DNA of 44,361 nucleotides. Origin: an uncultured beta proteobacterium. Its GTDB lineage: Bacteria > Pseudomonadota > Gammaproteobacteria > Burkholderiales > Burkholderiaceae_C. The position numbers were made by a program, and so were the translations under genes. Location: NCBI GenBank assembly GCA_903914175.1, contig CAIWNX010000083.1:1-44361 (forward strand), read 5' to 3'. The notes under the pieces were generated by a model. The model did no database searches. It was not told where the DNA came from and saw only the letters and a program-made list of their open reading frames with translations. Position 1 is the stretch's first letter; each line of letters opens with the position of its first letter. This document shows, in pieces, positions 18,744 to 27,723 of the stretch.

Positions 18744-20576
18744 CTACCAGGCATCCACCGCCAGCCCCTGCGCCGGGGGTAGTTTGGTCTGTGTCTGCAA
18801 GCCACCAACCAGCCATGCGCGCGTTTGCGCCGGGTCGATCACGGCGTCGATCTCCAAGGTGGCAGCCATGTTGATGGCGCTGCCACGCTCGTAGGCTGCA
18901 GCCACCAGTTGCGCAAACAGCGCATCGCGCTGCGCGCCTTCGGGCACAGCTTCAAGCTCCTTGCGGTAACCCAGGCGTACCGCGCCTTCCAGGCCCATGG
19001 CGCCGAACTCGGCGCTCGGCCAGGCCACCGTGAACAGCGGCGAATGAAAACCGCCCGCCGTCATCGCCATGGCGCCCAGACCGTAACCCTTGCGCAGTAC
19101 CACGCTCAGGTACGGCACGCGCAGATGGGCCGCTGCCAGAAACATGCGGCTGACGTGGCGCACCTGCGCCTGCGTCTCGATGTCAGGCCCAACCATGAAG
19201 CCGGGGGTATCGACCAGGCTCACCAGTGGCAGGCCGTGCGCGTTGCACAACTGCATGAAGCGCGCCGCCTTGTCCGCCGCGTCGGCATCGATGGCGCCAC
19301 CCAGGTGCAGCGGATTGTTGGCAAGCAGGCCGACGGGGCGGCCTTCGATGCGCGCCAGCGCGGTGTGAATGCCCTTGCCAAAACCGGTACGCAGTTCCAG
19401 CAGGCTGCCCTGATCGGCGATGCCGGCCATGACGGCGCGTGTGTCGTAAACGCGCAAGCGGTTTTCCGGCACCAAGTCGCGCAGGGCCAGCGCGTCTGGC
19501 GCCTGCCAATCCTGCACACGGCCTTGAAAGAACGACAGGTAATGCCGCGCTGCCGCAACCGCGCCCGCTTCGTCCGCCACCAGAATGTCGATGACGCCGT
19601 TGCCATGCTGCACGGCGCTCGGGCCGATCTGCTCGGGCTTGAAAACACCCAGGCCGCCGCCCTCGACCATGGCCGGGCCGCCCATGCCGATGTTGCTGCC
19701 CTGCGTGGCGATGATGACGTCGCAGCAACCCAGCAGCGCTGCGTTGCCGGCAAAGCAGCGCCCGGCCACAACGCCCAGCACCGGCACCTGGCCGTTGAGC
19801 CGCGCAAAGCTGGCAAAGGTCGCCACGTGCAAACCGGCGACGATTGGCATATCCACATCACCCGGACGGCCACCACCGCCTTCGGCAAACAGCACGACCG
19901 GCAGTTTCTGCTGCAAGGCGATGCCCAGCATGCGATCGGTCTTCTGGTGGTTGCGCAGGCCCTGCGTGCCGGCCAGTACCGTGGCGTCATAGGCCATGAC
20001 AACGGCGCGGCGGTGCTCAGCGCCGAACAGCGCGCCGTTGATGCTGCCAATGCCGGTCACCATGCCATCGGCCGGTGTGTTCTTGATCAGGTCTTCTTCA
20101 CTGCGCCGACTGCGCTGCGCCGCCACGGCCAGGGCGCCGTATTCGAGGAAGGAATCGGCGTCACACAGATCGGCGATGTTCTCGCGCGCCGTGCGCTGGC
20201 CCAGCGCGTGGCGCTTGGCAACGGCCTCGGCACGATGGGCGTCAAGCGTCGGTGCGTGACGCGCCAGCACGCGCTGCAGGTCGGCGCGCAGCGCACCGGC
20301 GTCGGCGGCTGGCGCCTTGGCGCTGTCCAGCGTAGCGGACGCAGCCGTCTGAACGTGTGCCATCCGCTCCAGGGTGGCGAGCACCTCACCCTCGGCCACC
20401 ACAGCACCGTCGACAAAGAACAACTCACGCAGCACGCCGTCGTGTTCGGCACGCAGCTCGTGTTCCATTTTCATGGCTTCGAGCACCAGCAGCAGATCAC
20501 CGGCGCGCACGTTGGCGCCAGCCTGTACGTGCCACTGAACGATTTGCGCCTGCAAGGGAGAAAGGATTTCAATCAT
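18744..20576 (-). CDS. Biotinyl domain-carboxyltransferase fusion (acyl-CoA carboxylase family)
   Basis: About 610 residues from ATG at 20576 (MIEILSPLQAQ); an in-frame ATG at 20630 would add 18 residues of unlikely sequence. The N-terminal biotinyl domain has EAMKMEHE with biotin-accepting K36. After a linker (about 75-120) comes a full carboxyltransferase pair typical of AccD/PccB-like proteins, including the oxyanion-hole type glycine regions FAEGGGGRPGDVD and VAGRCFAGNAALLG in the first half and LVDTPGFMVGPDIE in the second. It would transfer carboxyl from biotin to an acyl-CoA, with the carrier built in. No biotin carboxylase gene lies nearby, so that subunit must be encoded elsewhere. 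The substrate cannot be told from the sequence. Confidence 0.85.
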   Translation of the reverse strand: MIEILSPLQAQIVQWHVQAGANVRAGDLLLVLEAMKMEHELRAEHDGVLRELFFVDGAVVAEGEVLATLERMAHVQTAASATLDSAKAPAADAGALRADLQRVLARHAPTLDAHRAEAVAKRHALGQRTARENIADLCDADSFLEYGALAVAAQRSRRSEEDLIKNTPADGMVTGIGSINGALFGAEHRRAVVMAYDATVLAGTQGLRNHQKTDRMLGIALQQKLPVVLFAEGGGGRPGDVDMPIVAGLHVATFASFARLNGQVPVLGVVAGRCFAGNAALLGCCDVIIATQGSNIGMGGPAMVEGGGLGVFKPEQIGPSAVQHGNGVIDILVADEAGAVAAARHYLSFFQGRVQDWQAPDALALRDLVPENRLRVYDTRAVMAGIADQGSLLELRTGFGKGIHTALARIEGRPVGLLANNPLHLGGAIDADAADKAARFMQLCNAHGLPLVSLVDTPGFMVGPDIETQAQVRHVSRMFLAAAHLRVPYLSVVLRKGYGLGAMAMTAGGFHSPLFTVAWPSAEFGAMGLEGAVRLGYRKELEAVPEGAQRDALFAQLVAAAYERGSAINMAATLEIDAVIDPAQTRAWLVGGLQTQTKLPPAQGLAVDAW

Positions 20577-20641
20577 GGCCGGATTTTGCGACAGCGGCGG
20601 CACCCTGCACGTCAAGCACGGGACAGGCATGCCGACCGGTC

Positions 20642-21256
20642 TCAGCCTTCATAGCGCCCGAGTTTGTGCGCGAGCTCAATCGCTGAGGACACTTCCATTT
20701 TCTTGAAGATATTGGCGCGGTGAAACTCGACCGTGCGTGGCGTAATGCCCAGGTGCTCGGCGATGTTCTTGTTGTAGTGGCCCTTGAGCAACTCGTCGAG
20801 CACCTCGCGTTCGCGCGGGCTCAGGCTGCCCAGCGCCAGGCGCAACTGGTGTGCCTGGCGCCGGTCGTCGCTCAGGTTCGACGCGGCGGCCAGCGCCTGC
20901 TCCACCTTGTCCACCAGCACATTGTTCTGGAAAGGCTTTTCCAGAAAATCCCAGGCGCCGTTCTTGACCGCCGCCACCGCCATGCTGACGTCACCGTGCC
21001 CGGTCAGAAACAGGATCGGCCAGGGGCAACCCAGGTTCTTCAATTCCTCAAACGTGGCCAGTCCGGAGAGCGGCTCCATGCGGATGTCAAGCAGCACCAC
21101 GGCCGGCCCCCAGTAGGGCAACCGCGCACGCAGCGCTTCCAGAAAGACATCGCCGCCGGCCCAGGTCTGCGCCTGGTGCCCACGCGAATCGAACAGCCAG
21201 GCCAGGCCCTCTCGAAAGTCGGCGTCGTCGTCAACGATGTGGATGGCCGGTGTCAT
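20642..21256 (-). CDS. dctR: FixJ/LuxR-family response regulator, DctR-like
   Basis: 204 residues: a receiver domain with phospho-acceptor D57 (VVLLDIRM), T85 and K107 (EKPF), then a LuxR-type helix-turn-helix (about 143-200, LSPREREVLDELLKG and TPRTVEFHRANIFKKM). The start overlaps the kinase stop by four bases (ATGA), so both are co-translated. A kinase-regulator pair divergent from dctP genes is the layout of Rhodobacter capsulatus dctSR-dctPQM, where DctR activates the transporter. The symbol follows that context; the residues themselves only prove a FixJ-type regulator. Confidence 0.88.
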   Translation of the reverse strand: MTPAIHIVDDDADFREGLAWLFDSRGHQAQTWAGGDVFLEALRARLPYWGPAVVLLDIRMEPLSGLATFEELKNLGCPWPILFLTGHGDVSMAVAAVKNGAWDFLEKPFQNNVLVDKVEQALAAASNLSDDRRQAHQLRLALGSLSPREREVLDELLKGHYNKNIAEHLGITPRTVEFHRANIFKKMEVSSAIELAHKLGRYEG

Positions 21257-23295
21257 GCTTCATTGTCCTGCTTTGCAGTGGCCTCGGTGCTGGCGTCAGA
21301 CAGCGGCAGCCACAGGGTGAACCGGGCACCGCCCAGAACCGGGTCGCGTGCCACATCAATGCGGCCATGGTGCGCTTCCAGCACGGAGCGGCAAATCGCC
21401 AGCCCCATGCCCATGCCGTCGGCCGAGGCGCTGAAGAACGCAGCAAAGATCTGCTCGCGGTGCTCTTCATCCACGCCGGGACCGTTGTCACCGACCACGA
21501 TGCCGGCCATACCATCGCCCATCTCGATCTGCACTTGCACCCGCCCCGCTGCGCCGCCCTGCTGCGCCCAGTGCAGCGCATTGGCCACCACGTTCTGCAC
21601 CGCGTGTTCAAGCAGCAGGGCATCGGCTTCGACCCACACCGGGGCGGCTCCGAGCAGCAGTTCCAGGTTGACCTGGCGCTGCGTCAAATGCTGCACCAGC
21701 GCACGACGCAGGAAGACCACCAGATCGAGCCGCTGGCGCGACATTTCGCGCCGGCGCGCAAACGCATTGACACGCTGGATGATGCGCCCGGCCTTGTCCG
21801 AGAGCCGCTCCATGCGCTCGACCACCGGCAACACCTCGTCGAGCGTGATGCGTCCGCTGCGCAGACGGTTCATCAAACCATTGGCAAAACTGCTCAAGGC
21901 GCCCAGCGGTTGATTGAGTTCGTGCGCCAGCGTCGAGGCCACCTCGCCGACGGCCACCAGCCGCCCCGAAGCCTGCAGCCGTTCCTGCTGGCGCGCTGCC
22001 ATGCGTTCCGAGCGCTTGCGCTCGCTGATGTCGAGCACCGAACTCATCCAGCCGATCTGCTCACCGCTGGCCGTGTTCAACGGTGCTTCGTGAATCAGCA
22101 CATCCAGCAAATGCCCATCGTGATGCTGGAACTGCACCTCGACGCCGTCTTCCTGCGTGCCCTGCGCGATGATGCCGCGGTGTACCAGGTTGAGTTCATC
22201 GGCCTGCTCCGCCGGCCAGTAAGGCAGCGGCATGGACTTGCCAACCAGCTCGACCGCGCGGTAGCCCACCATCTTGCAGAAAGACTCGTTGACGTAGAGG
22301 ATCTTGCCGCTGCGGTCCCAGGCGCGCAGACCGATGGTGACCGAGTTCTCCATCGCCGTGCGCAACGCCACCTGGGCCTGAAACAGCGCCTGTACCTGCT
22401 GGCGTTTGACGAAGTCGCGGCGCAAAACCCACAGGCTGACCAGCATGCCCGATAGAAACAGCAGCGCCACCAGAAAGAAGATGCGTGGCACGGTGGCTGC
22501 TGGCACATCAAACGGTGTCACGGCCAGGAACAGATCGGTGCCGGGAAGGTTCATGGCGGCTCGAAAAAGCTTGTTGTCCGCACCTTCAGCGGGCTGCCCC
22601 TGCAACTCGTCGGCCACCAGATGCACCCGATGGTTTTGCGCAAACCAGGTTGGCACCAAGGCCACGGTCGCGCGCTGCAGCGACACCGCCGCAAGGTAGT
22701 TGCCGACAAACTGGCCGCGGTCAAAAAACGGCACCGCGACCCAAACCACATCGCTCAGTGAACCGTCCGCCTGCAACATCAAACCAGCGTAGGCCGAGCG
22801 CCGCAGGCCGCGCGTCGTCGCCTCCATCGTGGCCATCACCTGCGCGTTGGCAGGCTGCGCCAACCAGTCGCGCTGCCAGCGCTCGGGGCCGCGCGTTTCA
22901 TCGGAGCCCGGGCCCGCAGCCAGCCAGCCGTGCGCGAGCACCACGCCCGCTTCGCGCCACAACAAGCCGCCCTGCATCGGGCCCTCATCACTCTGACCAG
23001 CGCCGCGCACGGCCTGGCGCGCCAACAGCGTCAAGTCATCCTCCAGCCGGCGGAAATGAAACTGCACACTTTGCTCCAGCCACTGCGCTTCGGCGGCACG
23101 GCTGCGCGTCTCCTCGTCGGCCTCAAAGGTATTGAGATAGAGCACCAGCGCCAGCACCGACGCCAGCAGCAACAACAACAAACCCAGCAACCAGAACAGC
23201 GCGCGCCGGTTGCGACTGGCGTGACTGGGCATCGTCTGTTGCAGCAAGGCAAAGTCGAGCGACTGGTCGGCAGGGGTGCTTGCGGATTCGGCCAT
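21253..23295 (-). CDS. dctS: Sensor histidine kinase with extracytoplasmic domain and PAS, DctS-like
   Basis: 680 residues from ATG at 23295 (MAESASTPADQ). TM1 is about 32-54, followed by a periplasmic domain of about 220 residues of double-Cache type, TM2 near 275-297 (IFFLVALLFLSGMLVSLWVL), then a PAS domain (VTIGLRAWDRSGKILYVNES), a HisKA with H458 in STLAHELNQPLGALSS and an ATPase domain (GDNGPGVDEEH, GMGMGLAICRSVLE). DctS of R. capsulatus senses C4-dicarboxylates with this layout. The frame stays open further upstream but runs into the divergent dctP gene, so the shorter start is chosen. The gap to the dctP-like gene is only 32 bases. Confidence 0.88.
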   Translation of the reverse strand: MAESASTPADQSLDFALLQQTMPSHASRNRRALFWLLGLLLLLLASVLALVLYLNTFEADEETRSRAAEAQWLEQSVQFHFRRLEDDLTLLARQAVRGAGQSDEGPMQGGLLWREAGVVLAHGWLAAGPGSDETRGPERWQRDWLAQPANAQVMATMEATTRGLRRSAYAGLMLQADGSLSDVVWVAVPFFDRGQFVGNYLAAVSLQRATVALVPTWFAQNHRVHLVADELQGQPAEGADNKLFRAAMNLPGTDLFLAVTPFDVPAATVPRIFFLVALLFLSGMLVSLWVLRRDFVKRQQVQALFQAQVALRTAMENSVTIGLRAWDRSGKILYVNESFCKMVGYRAVELVGKSMPLPYWPAEQADELNLVHRGIIAQGTQEDGVEVQFQHHDGHLLDVLIHEAPLNTASGEQIGWMSSVLDISERKRSERMAARQQERLQASGRLVAVGEVASTLAHELNQPLGALSSFANGLMNRLRSGRITLDEVLPVVERMERLSDKAGRIIQRVNAFARRREMSRQRLDLVVFLRRALVQHLTQRQVNLELLLGAAPVWVEADALLLEHAVQNVVANALHWAQQGGAAGRVQVQIEMGDGMAGIVVGDNGPGVDEEHREQIFAAFFSASADGMGMGLAICRSVLEAHHGRIDVARDPVLGGARFTLWLPLSDASTEATAKQDNEA

Positions 23296-23327
23296 GGTGG
23301 TTTGAATACCCTCGCATAATAGCCAGC

Positions 23328-24368
23328 ATGTCAGCGCCTGCCCTGCCTGCCTCCCTGCGCCGCCGTCAATGCCTGCACGGCGCGCTCGCCTGCGCCATGG
23401 CCGCCTCACTGCCAAACCGGTCGGCACAGGCGGCAACGGACAAGGCTGTGACGCTGCGTTTCTCCCATGTGGTGGCACAGGAAACGCCCAAGGGTCTGGC
23501 AGCGCAGCGCTTCAAGGCGCTGGTTGAGCAACGCTCGGGCGGTCGCATCCGGGTGCTGGTCTACCCGGACGGCCAGCTCTACGGCGACCACGACGAAATG
23601 CAGGCACTGCAACTCGGTGCCGTGGACATGCTGGCGCCCTCGCTCTCCAAGTTTGGTCGCATCGGTTTCCCTGAGTTTGAATTGTTTGACCTGCCCTTTT
23701 TGTTTGGCAATGTCGCCGACGTGCGGCGCATTACGCAGGGGCCGCTTGGGCAGCGTTTGCTGCAACGCCTGAGCCGCCAGGGACTGACGGGGCTGGGCTA
23801 TTTTGACAACGGCTTCAAACAGATGAGTGCCAATCGGCCGCTGCTGACACCGCCTGATTTTGTTGGCTTGCGCATGCGCGTACAGGCCTCGCGCGTGATT
23901 GCGGCTCAAATGCGTGCGCTCGGTGCGCAACCGGTAACGCTGGCGTTCAGCGAAACCCGGCGCGCACTGGAGAGCGGCGTCGTCGATGGCACCGAGAACC
24001 CGATCTCCAACTTCTGGACGCAAGGCATGCACGAGGTGCAAAGCGACCTGAGCCTGACCGAGCATGGCTATCTGGGCTATGCGGTGGTCGTGAACCAGCG
24101 CTTCTGGCAAAGCCTGTCCGCTGCTGACAGCGCACTCGTCGGGCAAGCCCTGCGCGAGGCGCTGGCCTACGGCAACGACATCGCCGACGCACAGAACGAC
24201 AAGGCCCTGGCCGCCCTGCGCCAGGCCGGCACGACCCGCATCCATACCCTGAGCGAAGCGCAGCGCGCACGCTTGCGCCAGACGGTCGAGCCAGTGCACA
24301 AAGCGCTGGCCAGCCGCATCGGCCTGTCATGGATGGACGCCATGCGCGACGCCTTGAAGCAGGGTTAA
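23328..24368 (+). CDS. TRAP transporter DctP-type solute-binding protein, first paralogue
   Basis: 346 residues from ATG at 23328. The N-terminus (SLRRRQCLHGALACAMA, ending NRSAQA) looks like a signal peptide with a twin-arginine-like RRRQCL, unlike the ordinary Sec signal of its neighbour. The binding-protein body matches DctP (FSHVVAQETPKG, LRMRVQASRV, DGTENPISNFWTQ, HGYLGYAVVVN). One position in the ligand region differs: SETRRALESG against SEVYQALQTG in the second paralogue. There is no ribosome site; CATAAT at 23315-23320 is 7 bases before the ATG, which would suit leaderless transcription. Being nearest to dctS, it could deliver ligand to the sensor rather than to the permease; that is inference. 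Confidence 0.9.
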   Translation: MSAPALPASLRRRQCLHGALACAMAASLPNRSAQAATDKAVTLRFSHVVAQETPKGLAAQRFKALVEQRSGGRIRVLVYPDGQLYGDHDEMQALQLGAVDMLAPSLSKFGRIGFPEFELFDLPFLFGNVADVRRITQGPLGQRLLQRLSRQGLTGLGYFDNGFKQMSANRPLLTPPDFVGLRMRVQASRVIAAQMRALGAQPVTLAFSETRRALESGVVDGTENPISNFWTQGMHEVQSDLSLTEHGYLGYAVVVNQRFWQSLSAADSALVGQALREALAYGNDIADAQNDKALAALRQAGTTRIHTLSEAQRARLRQTVEPVHKALASRIGLSWMDAMRDALKQG

Positions 24369-24382
24369 CCCTAGCTGTTGAA

Positions 24383-24398
24383 CGCCACAGTTGTGGCG
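24383..24398. promoter_or_regulatory. Inverted repeat upstream of the second dctP
   Basis: CGCCACA-GT-TGTGGCG is a perfect 7-2-7 inverted repeat, 60 bases before the dctP ATG. No T-tract follows. It could be a DctR operator or an mRNA hairpin separating the two dctP genes. Confidence 0.4.
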
Positions 24399-24458
24399 CT
24401 GCGCAATAGTCCCTAACCTTCGCCTGTTAGATCGACAACCCCCGTTTTGGAGACCGTT

Positions 24459-25454
24459 ATGAAAATCAAGATTTTGCTTGCCAGCGTACTGCTGGCCCTG
24501 GGCCTGAGCGCTGGCGCCCAGACCATCATCAAATTCAGCCACGTGGTGGCAGCCGACACGCCCAAGGGCAAGGCATCCGAGTTCTTTGCCAAGCGCGCCG
24601 GCGAACTGACCAAAGGCAAGGTCAAGGTCGAGGTCTATCCGAACAGCGCCCTGTACAAGGACGGCGAAGAAATGTCATCCCTGCAAATGGGCTCGGTGCA
24701 GATGCTCGCACCTTCGCTGGCCAAGTTCGGGCCACTCGGCGTGAAAGAGTTTGAAGCCTTCGACTTCCCCTTCATGTTTGACGACACGGCCGAACTGCAC
24801 AAGATCACGCAGGGCCCGGTGGGTGCGGCCATGCTGGCCAAGCTCGAGCCCAAAGGCATCAAAGGTCTGGCCTACTGGGACAACGGCTTCAAATCGTTCT
24901 CGGCCAACACGCCGCTGAAGAACGTGGCCGACTACAAGGGCAAGAAGTTCCGCATCCAGTCCTCCAAGGTGCTGGAAGAAGAAATCCGCTCGATTGCCGG
25001 CATTCCCCAGGTGATGGCATTCTCCGAGGTCTATCAGGCGCTGCAGACCGGCGTCGTTGACGGCACCGAGAATCCGATCTCCAACTTCTGGACGCAGAAG
25101 ATGCATGAGGTGCAAAAGCACCTGACGCTGACCAACCACGGTTACCTCGGCTATGCAGTCATCGTCAACAAGAAGTTCTGGGATGGTCTGCCGGCTGAAG
25201 TGCGCGGCGAACTCGAACAGGCGATGAAAGAAGCCACCGTCTATGCCAACAAAATTGCCCAGGAAGAAAACGATCTGTCGCTGGCCGGTGTCAAGAAGAG
25301 CGGCAAGACTGCGGTTTACGAGCCGACCAAGGACGAGCGTTTTGCCCTGAAGAAGGCCATGGCGCCGGTGCACATCAAGATGGCCGATCGCGTTGGCAAG
25401 GAAACGCTGCAAGAGTTCTACAAGGCCACCGGCTTCGACCCGACGAAGCTCTGA
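24459..25454 (+). CDS. dctP: TRAP transporter solute-binding protein DctP
   Basis: 331-residue periplasmic receptor. ATG at 24459 follows TTTTGGAGACCGTT. The Sec signal peptide MKIKILLASVLLALGLSAGA is followed by mature sequence starting near QTIIKFSHVV. Conserved DctP parts are ADTPKGKASEFFAKRA, FRIQSSKVLEEE (Arg contacting carboxylate), MAFSEVYQALQTGVVDGTEN and NHGYLGYAVIVNKKFW. It would bind C4-dicarboxylates such as succinate, malate or fumarate and hand them to DctQM encoded downstream. A repeat of about 70 bases separates it from dctQ. Confidence 0.93.
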   Translation: MKIKILLASVLLALGLSAGAQTIIKFSHVVAADTPKGKASEFFAKRAGELTKGKVKVEVYPNSALYKDGEEMSSLQMGSVQMLAPSLAKFGPLGVKEFEAFDFPFMFDDTAELHKITQGPVGAAMLAKLEPKGIKGLAYWDNGFKSFSANTPLKNVADYKGKKFRIQSSKVLEEEIRSIAGIPQVMAFSEVYQALQTGVVDGTENPISNFWTQKMHEVQKHLTLTNHGYLGYAVIVNKKFWDGLPAEVRGELEQAMKEATVYANKIAQEENDLSLAGVKKSGKTAVYEPTKDERFALKKAMAPVHIKMADRVGKETLQEFYKATGFDPTKL

Positions 25455-25479
25455 GCCTGGCGTTATTGCGAAACCTCCT

Positions 25480-25552
25480 TGTCATTGCGGGCCTGACCCG
25501 CAATCCAGTGCACACGCGGCCCTGGATGCCGGATCGAAGTCCGGCATGACAA
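25480..25552 (+). repeat. Intergenic REP/BIME-like repeat, copy 1
   Basis: Two hairpins in tandem: TTGCGGGCCTGACCCGCAA and ATGCCGGATCGAAGTCCGGCAT, bounded by TGTCAT and ATGACA. Related copies are at 27591-27683, 36334-36440 and 42460-42532. It sits inside the dctP-dctQ junction, where such hairpins can stabilise the upstream mRNA so that more binding protein than permease is made. Confidence 0.85.
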
Positions 25553-25590
25553 ATTCTTTCTAACCCTGGAGCACATTCGGAGTACAAATC

Positions 25591-26265
25591 ATGAAATTTC
25601 TTGATCACCTGGAAGAGTGGCTGGTCACCTTCCTGATGGGCGCTGCGACGCTGATCATCTTTGTCGCGGTGCTGCACCGCTACGCTGCCGGCCTGGCCAT
25701 TCCAGGTGTGCAGGACTGGTTGCTGACGCTGAACTTCGGCTGGGCACAGGAACTCACCATCATCATGTTTGTCTGGATGTGCAAGTTCGGTGCCGCCTAC
25801 GGCGTGCGCACCGGCATCCACGTCGGCGTTGACGTGCTGATCAACCGGCTCGATGAGAAGATGCGCGGCAAGTTCATCATCTTCGGCCTGTGCGCGGGCA
25901 TGCTGTTCACCGGCATCGTCGCTTACCTGGCGACCAGCTTCGTCTGGGACAACGGCGCGCACCACGCCTGGTTCAAGTGGCTGGGCATGTCGGTCGAAGG
26001 CATTCCCGAAGGCCCGACTTCACCGGACCTGGAATGGCCAACCTGGATGGTCTACAGCGCCGTGCCACTGGGCACCAGCCTGATGTGTTTCCGCTTCCTG
26101 CAGGTCATGGTGAGCTTCATCAAGACCGGCGAGTTGCCACACCACGATCACGGCCATGTCGATGGACTCGAAGAAGAACTGGTCGCAGTTGACTTCGACC
26201 CCTACGCCATGAAAGACAACCTGCACCCGGATGAGACGCCGGACCAGAAAGGAGGCGCCAAATGA
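25591..26265 (+). CDS. dctQ: TRAP transporter small permease subunit DctQ
   Basis: 224-residue inner-membrane protein with four predicted helices (about 11-30, 49-68, 92-115, 150-172) and the DctQ signature WAQELTIIMFVWMCKFGAAY followed by GVRTGIHVGVDVLINRL. It is longer than many DctQ proteins because of a loop between helices 3 and 4 and a charged cytoplasmic tail (HHDHGHVDGLEEE). The ATG has CGGAG upstream. The stop overlaps the dctM start as ATGA. Confidence 0.93.
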   Translation: MKFLDHLEEWLVTFLMGAATLIIFVAVLHRYAAGLAIPGVQDWLLTLNFGWAQELTIIMFVWMCKFGAAYGVRTGIHVGVDVLINRLDEKMRGKFIIFGLCAGMLFTGIVAYLATSFVWDNGAHHAWFKWLGMSVEGIPEGPTSPDLEWPTWMVYSAVPLGTSLMCFRFLQVMVSFIKTGELPHHDHGHVDGLEEELVAVDFDPYAMKDNLHPDETPDQKGGAK

Positions 26266-27545
26266 ACGCCGCCATCATCTTTGTCCTCTTGCTGGTGCTC
26301 ATGCTCACCGGCATGCCGATCTCCATATCGCTGGGTCTGACGGTTCTGACCTTCCTGTTTGGCTTCACCCACGTGCCGCTCGAATCGGTAGCGCTCAAGC
26401 TCTTCACCGGCATCGAGAAGTTCGAGATCATGGCGATCCCGTTCTTCATCCTGGCGGGCAACTTCCTGACGCACGGCGGGGTCGCACGACGCATGATCAA
26501 CTTTGCCTCCAGCATGGTCGGTCACTGGTATGGCGGCCTCGGCCTGGCTGGCGTGCTGGCCTGCGCGCTGTTTGCTGCGGTCTCCGGTTCGTCACCGGCC
26601 ACCGTGGTGGCGATCGGCTCGATCCTGATGCCCGCCATGGTCAAGGCCGGCTTTCCCAAGAGCTTTGGCGCTGGCGTCATCACCACCTCGGGCGCGCTGG
26701 GAATTCTGATCCCGCCGTCCATCGTGATGGTGATGTACTCGGTGGCCACCAACACCTCGGTCGGTGCGCTGTTCATGGCCGGTGTCGTACCCGGCATTGC
26801 GCTGGCCTGCGTGCTCGGCGGTGTTACCTGGTACCGCGCGCGCAAGTTCAACTACCCGCGCCTGCCCAAAGCAACCTGGGGCGAACGCTTCAAGGCTTTC
26901 AAGACCTCGGCCTGGGGCCTGCTGCTGATCGTGATCGTGATGGGCGGTATCTACACCGGTCTGTTCACGCCGACCGAAGCGGCGGCCATGAGCGCGGTTT
27001 ACGCCTTTGTCGTGGCGGTGTTTGTCTACAAGGACATGAAGCTCAAAGACGTGCCGCGCGTGCTGCTGAACTCGGCCAATATGTCGGCGATGCTGCTCTA
27101 CATCATCACCAATGCTGTGCTGTTCTCTTTCATCATGACCAACGAGAACATCCCGCAGGCGCTGGCCAACTGGATGCTGGGCAACGGCCTGGGCATGATC
27201 AGCTTCCTGCTGGCGGTCAACGTCATGCTGCTGCTGGCGGGCAACTTCATGGAGCCGTCCTCCATCGTGCTGATCTTCGCGCCCATCCTGTTCCCGGTGG
27301 CGATGAAGCTCGGCATTGACCCGGTGCACTTTGGCATCATCATGGTGGTGAACATGGAAGTCGGCATGTGCCATCCGCCGGTCGGGCTGAACCTGTACGT
27401 GGCTTCGGGCATCACCAAGATGGGCATTACCGAACTCACGGTGGCGGTCTGGCCCTGGCTGCTGTCGATGCTGGGCTTCCTGCTCGTGGTCACCTACTGG
27501 CCAGGGCTTTCAACCTGGTTCCCGCGCATGCTGGGGATGTTGTAA
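26262..27545 (+). CDS. dctM: TRAP transporter large permease subunit DctM
   Basis: 427-residue inner-membrane protein with about 12 helices forming the sodium-coupled transport domain. Visible family regions are GMPISISLGLTV, IPFFILAGNFLTHGGVARR, AAVSGSSPATVVAIGSILMPAM, ALGILIPPSIVMVMY and HPPVGLNLYVASGI. Start and stop are in the expected places, and it is translationally coupled to dctQ. A repeat follows and then a TonB-dependent receptor gene. Confidence 0.96.
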   Translation: MNAAIIFVLLLVLMLTGMPISISLGLTVLTFLFGFTHVPLESVALKLFTGIEKFEIMAIPFFILAGNFLTHGGVARRMINFASSMVGHWYGGLGLAGVLACALFAAVSGSSPATVVAIGSILMPAMVKAGFPKSFGAGVITTSGALGILIPPSIVMVMYSVATNTSVGALFMAGVVPGIALACVLGGVTWYRARKFNYPRLPKATWGERFKAFKTSAWGLLLIVIVMGGIYTGLFTPTEAAAMSAVYAFVVAVFVYKDMKLKDVPRVLLNSANMSAMLLYIITNAVLFSFIMTNENIPQALANWMLGNGLGMISFLLAVNVMLLLAGNFMEPSSIVLIFAPILFPVAMKLGIDPVHFGIIMVVNMEVGMCHPPVGLNLYVASGITKMGITELTVAVWPWLLSMLGFLLVVTYWPGLSTWFPRMLGML

Positions 27546-27590
27546 GAAACCGATCGGCAAGCGAGCGCCTGGCGCAGTCCATGCCCCGCT

Positions 27591-27683
27591 TGTCATCCCG
27601 GCTCCTCGGCTGTCATGCCGGACTTGATCCGGCATCCAGTGCATTGCGTGGCATGGATTGCGGGTCGTAGCCCGCAATGACAA
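27591..27683 (-). repeat. Intergenic REP/BIME-like repeat, copy 2
   Basis: Same hairpin units as copy 1 but in reverse order and with an extra partial unit: ATGCCGGACTTGATCCGGCAT then ATTGCGGGTCGTAGCCCGCAAT. It lies between dctM and the receptor gene and may end the dct transcript. Confidence 0.85.
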
Positions 27684-27723
27684 AAACGATGCGGTCATGC
27701 CAGGCCGTTCGATAATCGGTGCC

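Noticed and set aside
18825..20654. A 609-codon plus-strand frame opposite the carboxyltransferase gene
   Set aside because: It is antisense to a gene with clear biotinyl and carboxyltransferase motifs and shows no features of its own.
24383..24398. The 7-2-7 repeat as a terminator between the dctP genes
   Set aside because: No T-tract follows the stem.
25480..25552. Repeated hairpins as a CRISPR array
   Set aside because: The units are paired palindromes scattered over 17 kb with no regular spacers and no cas genes.
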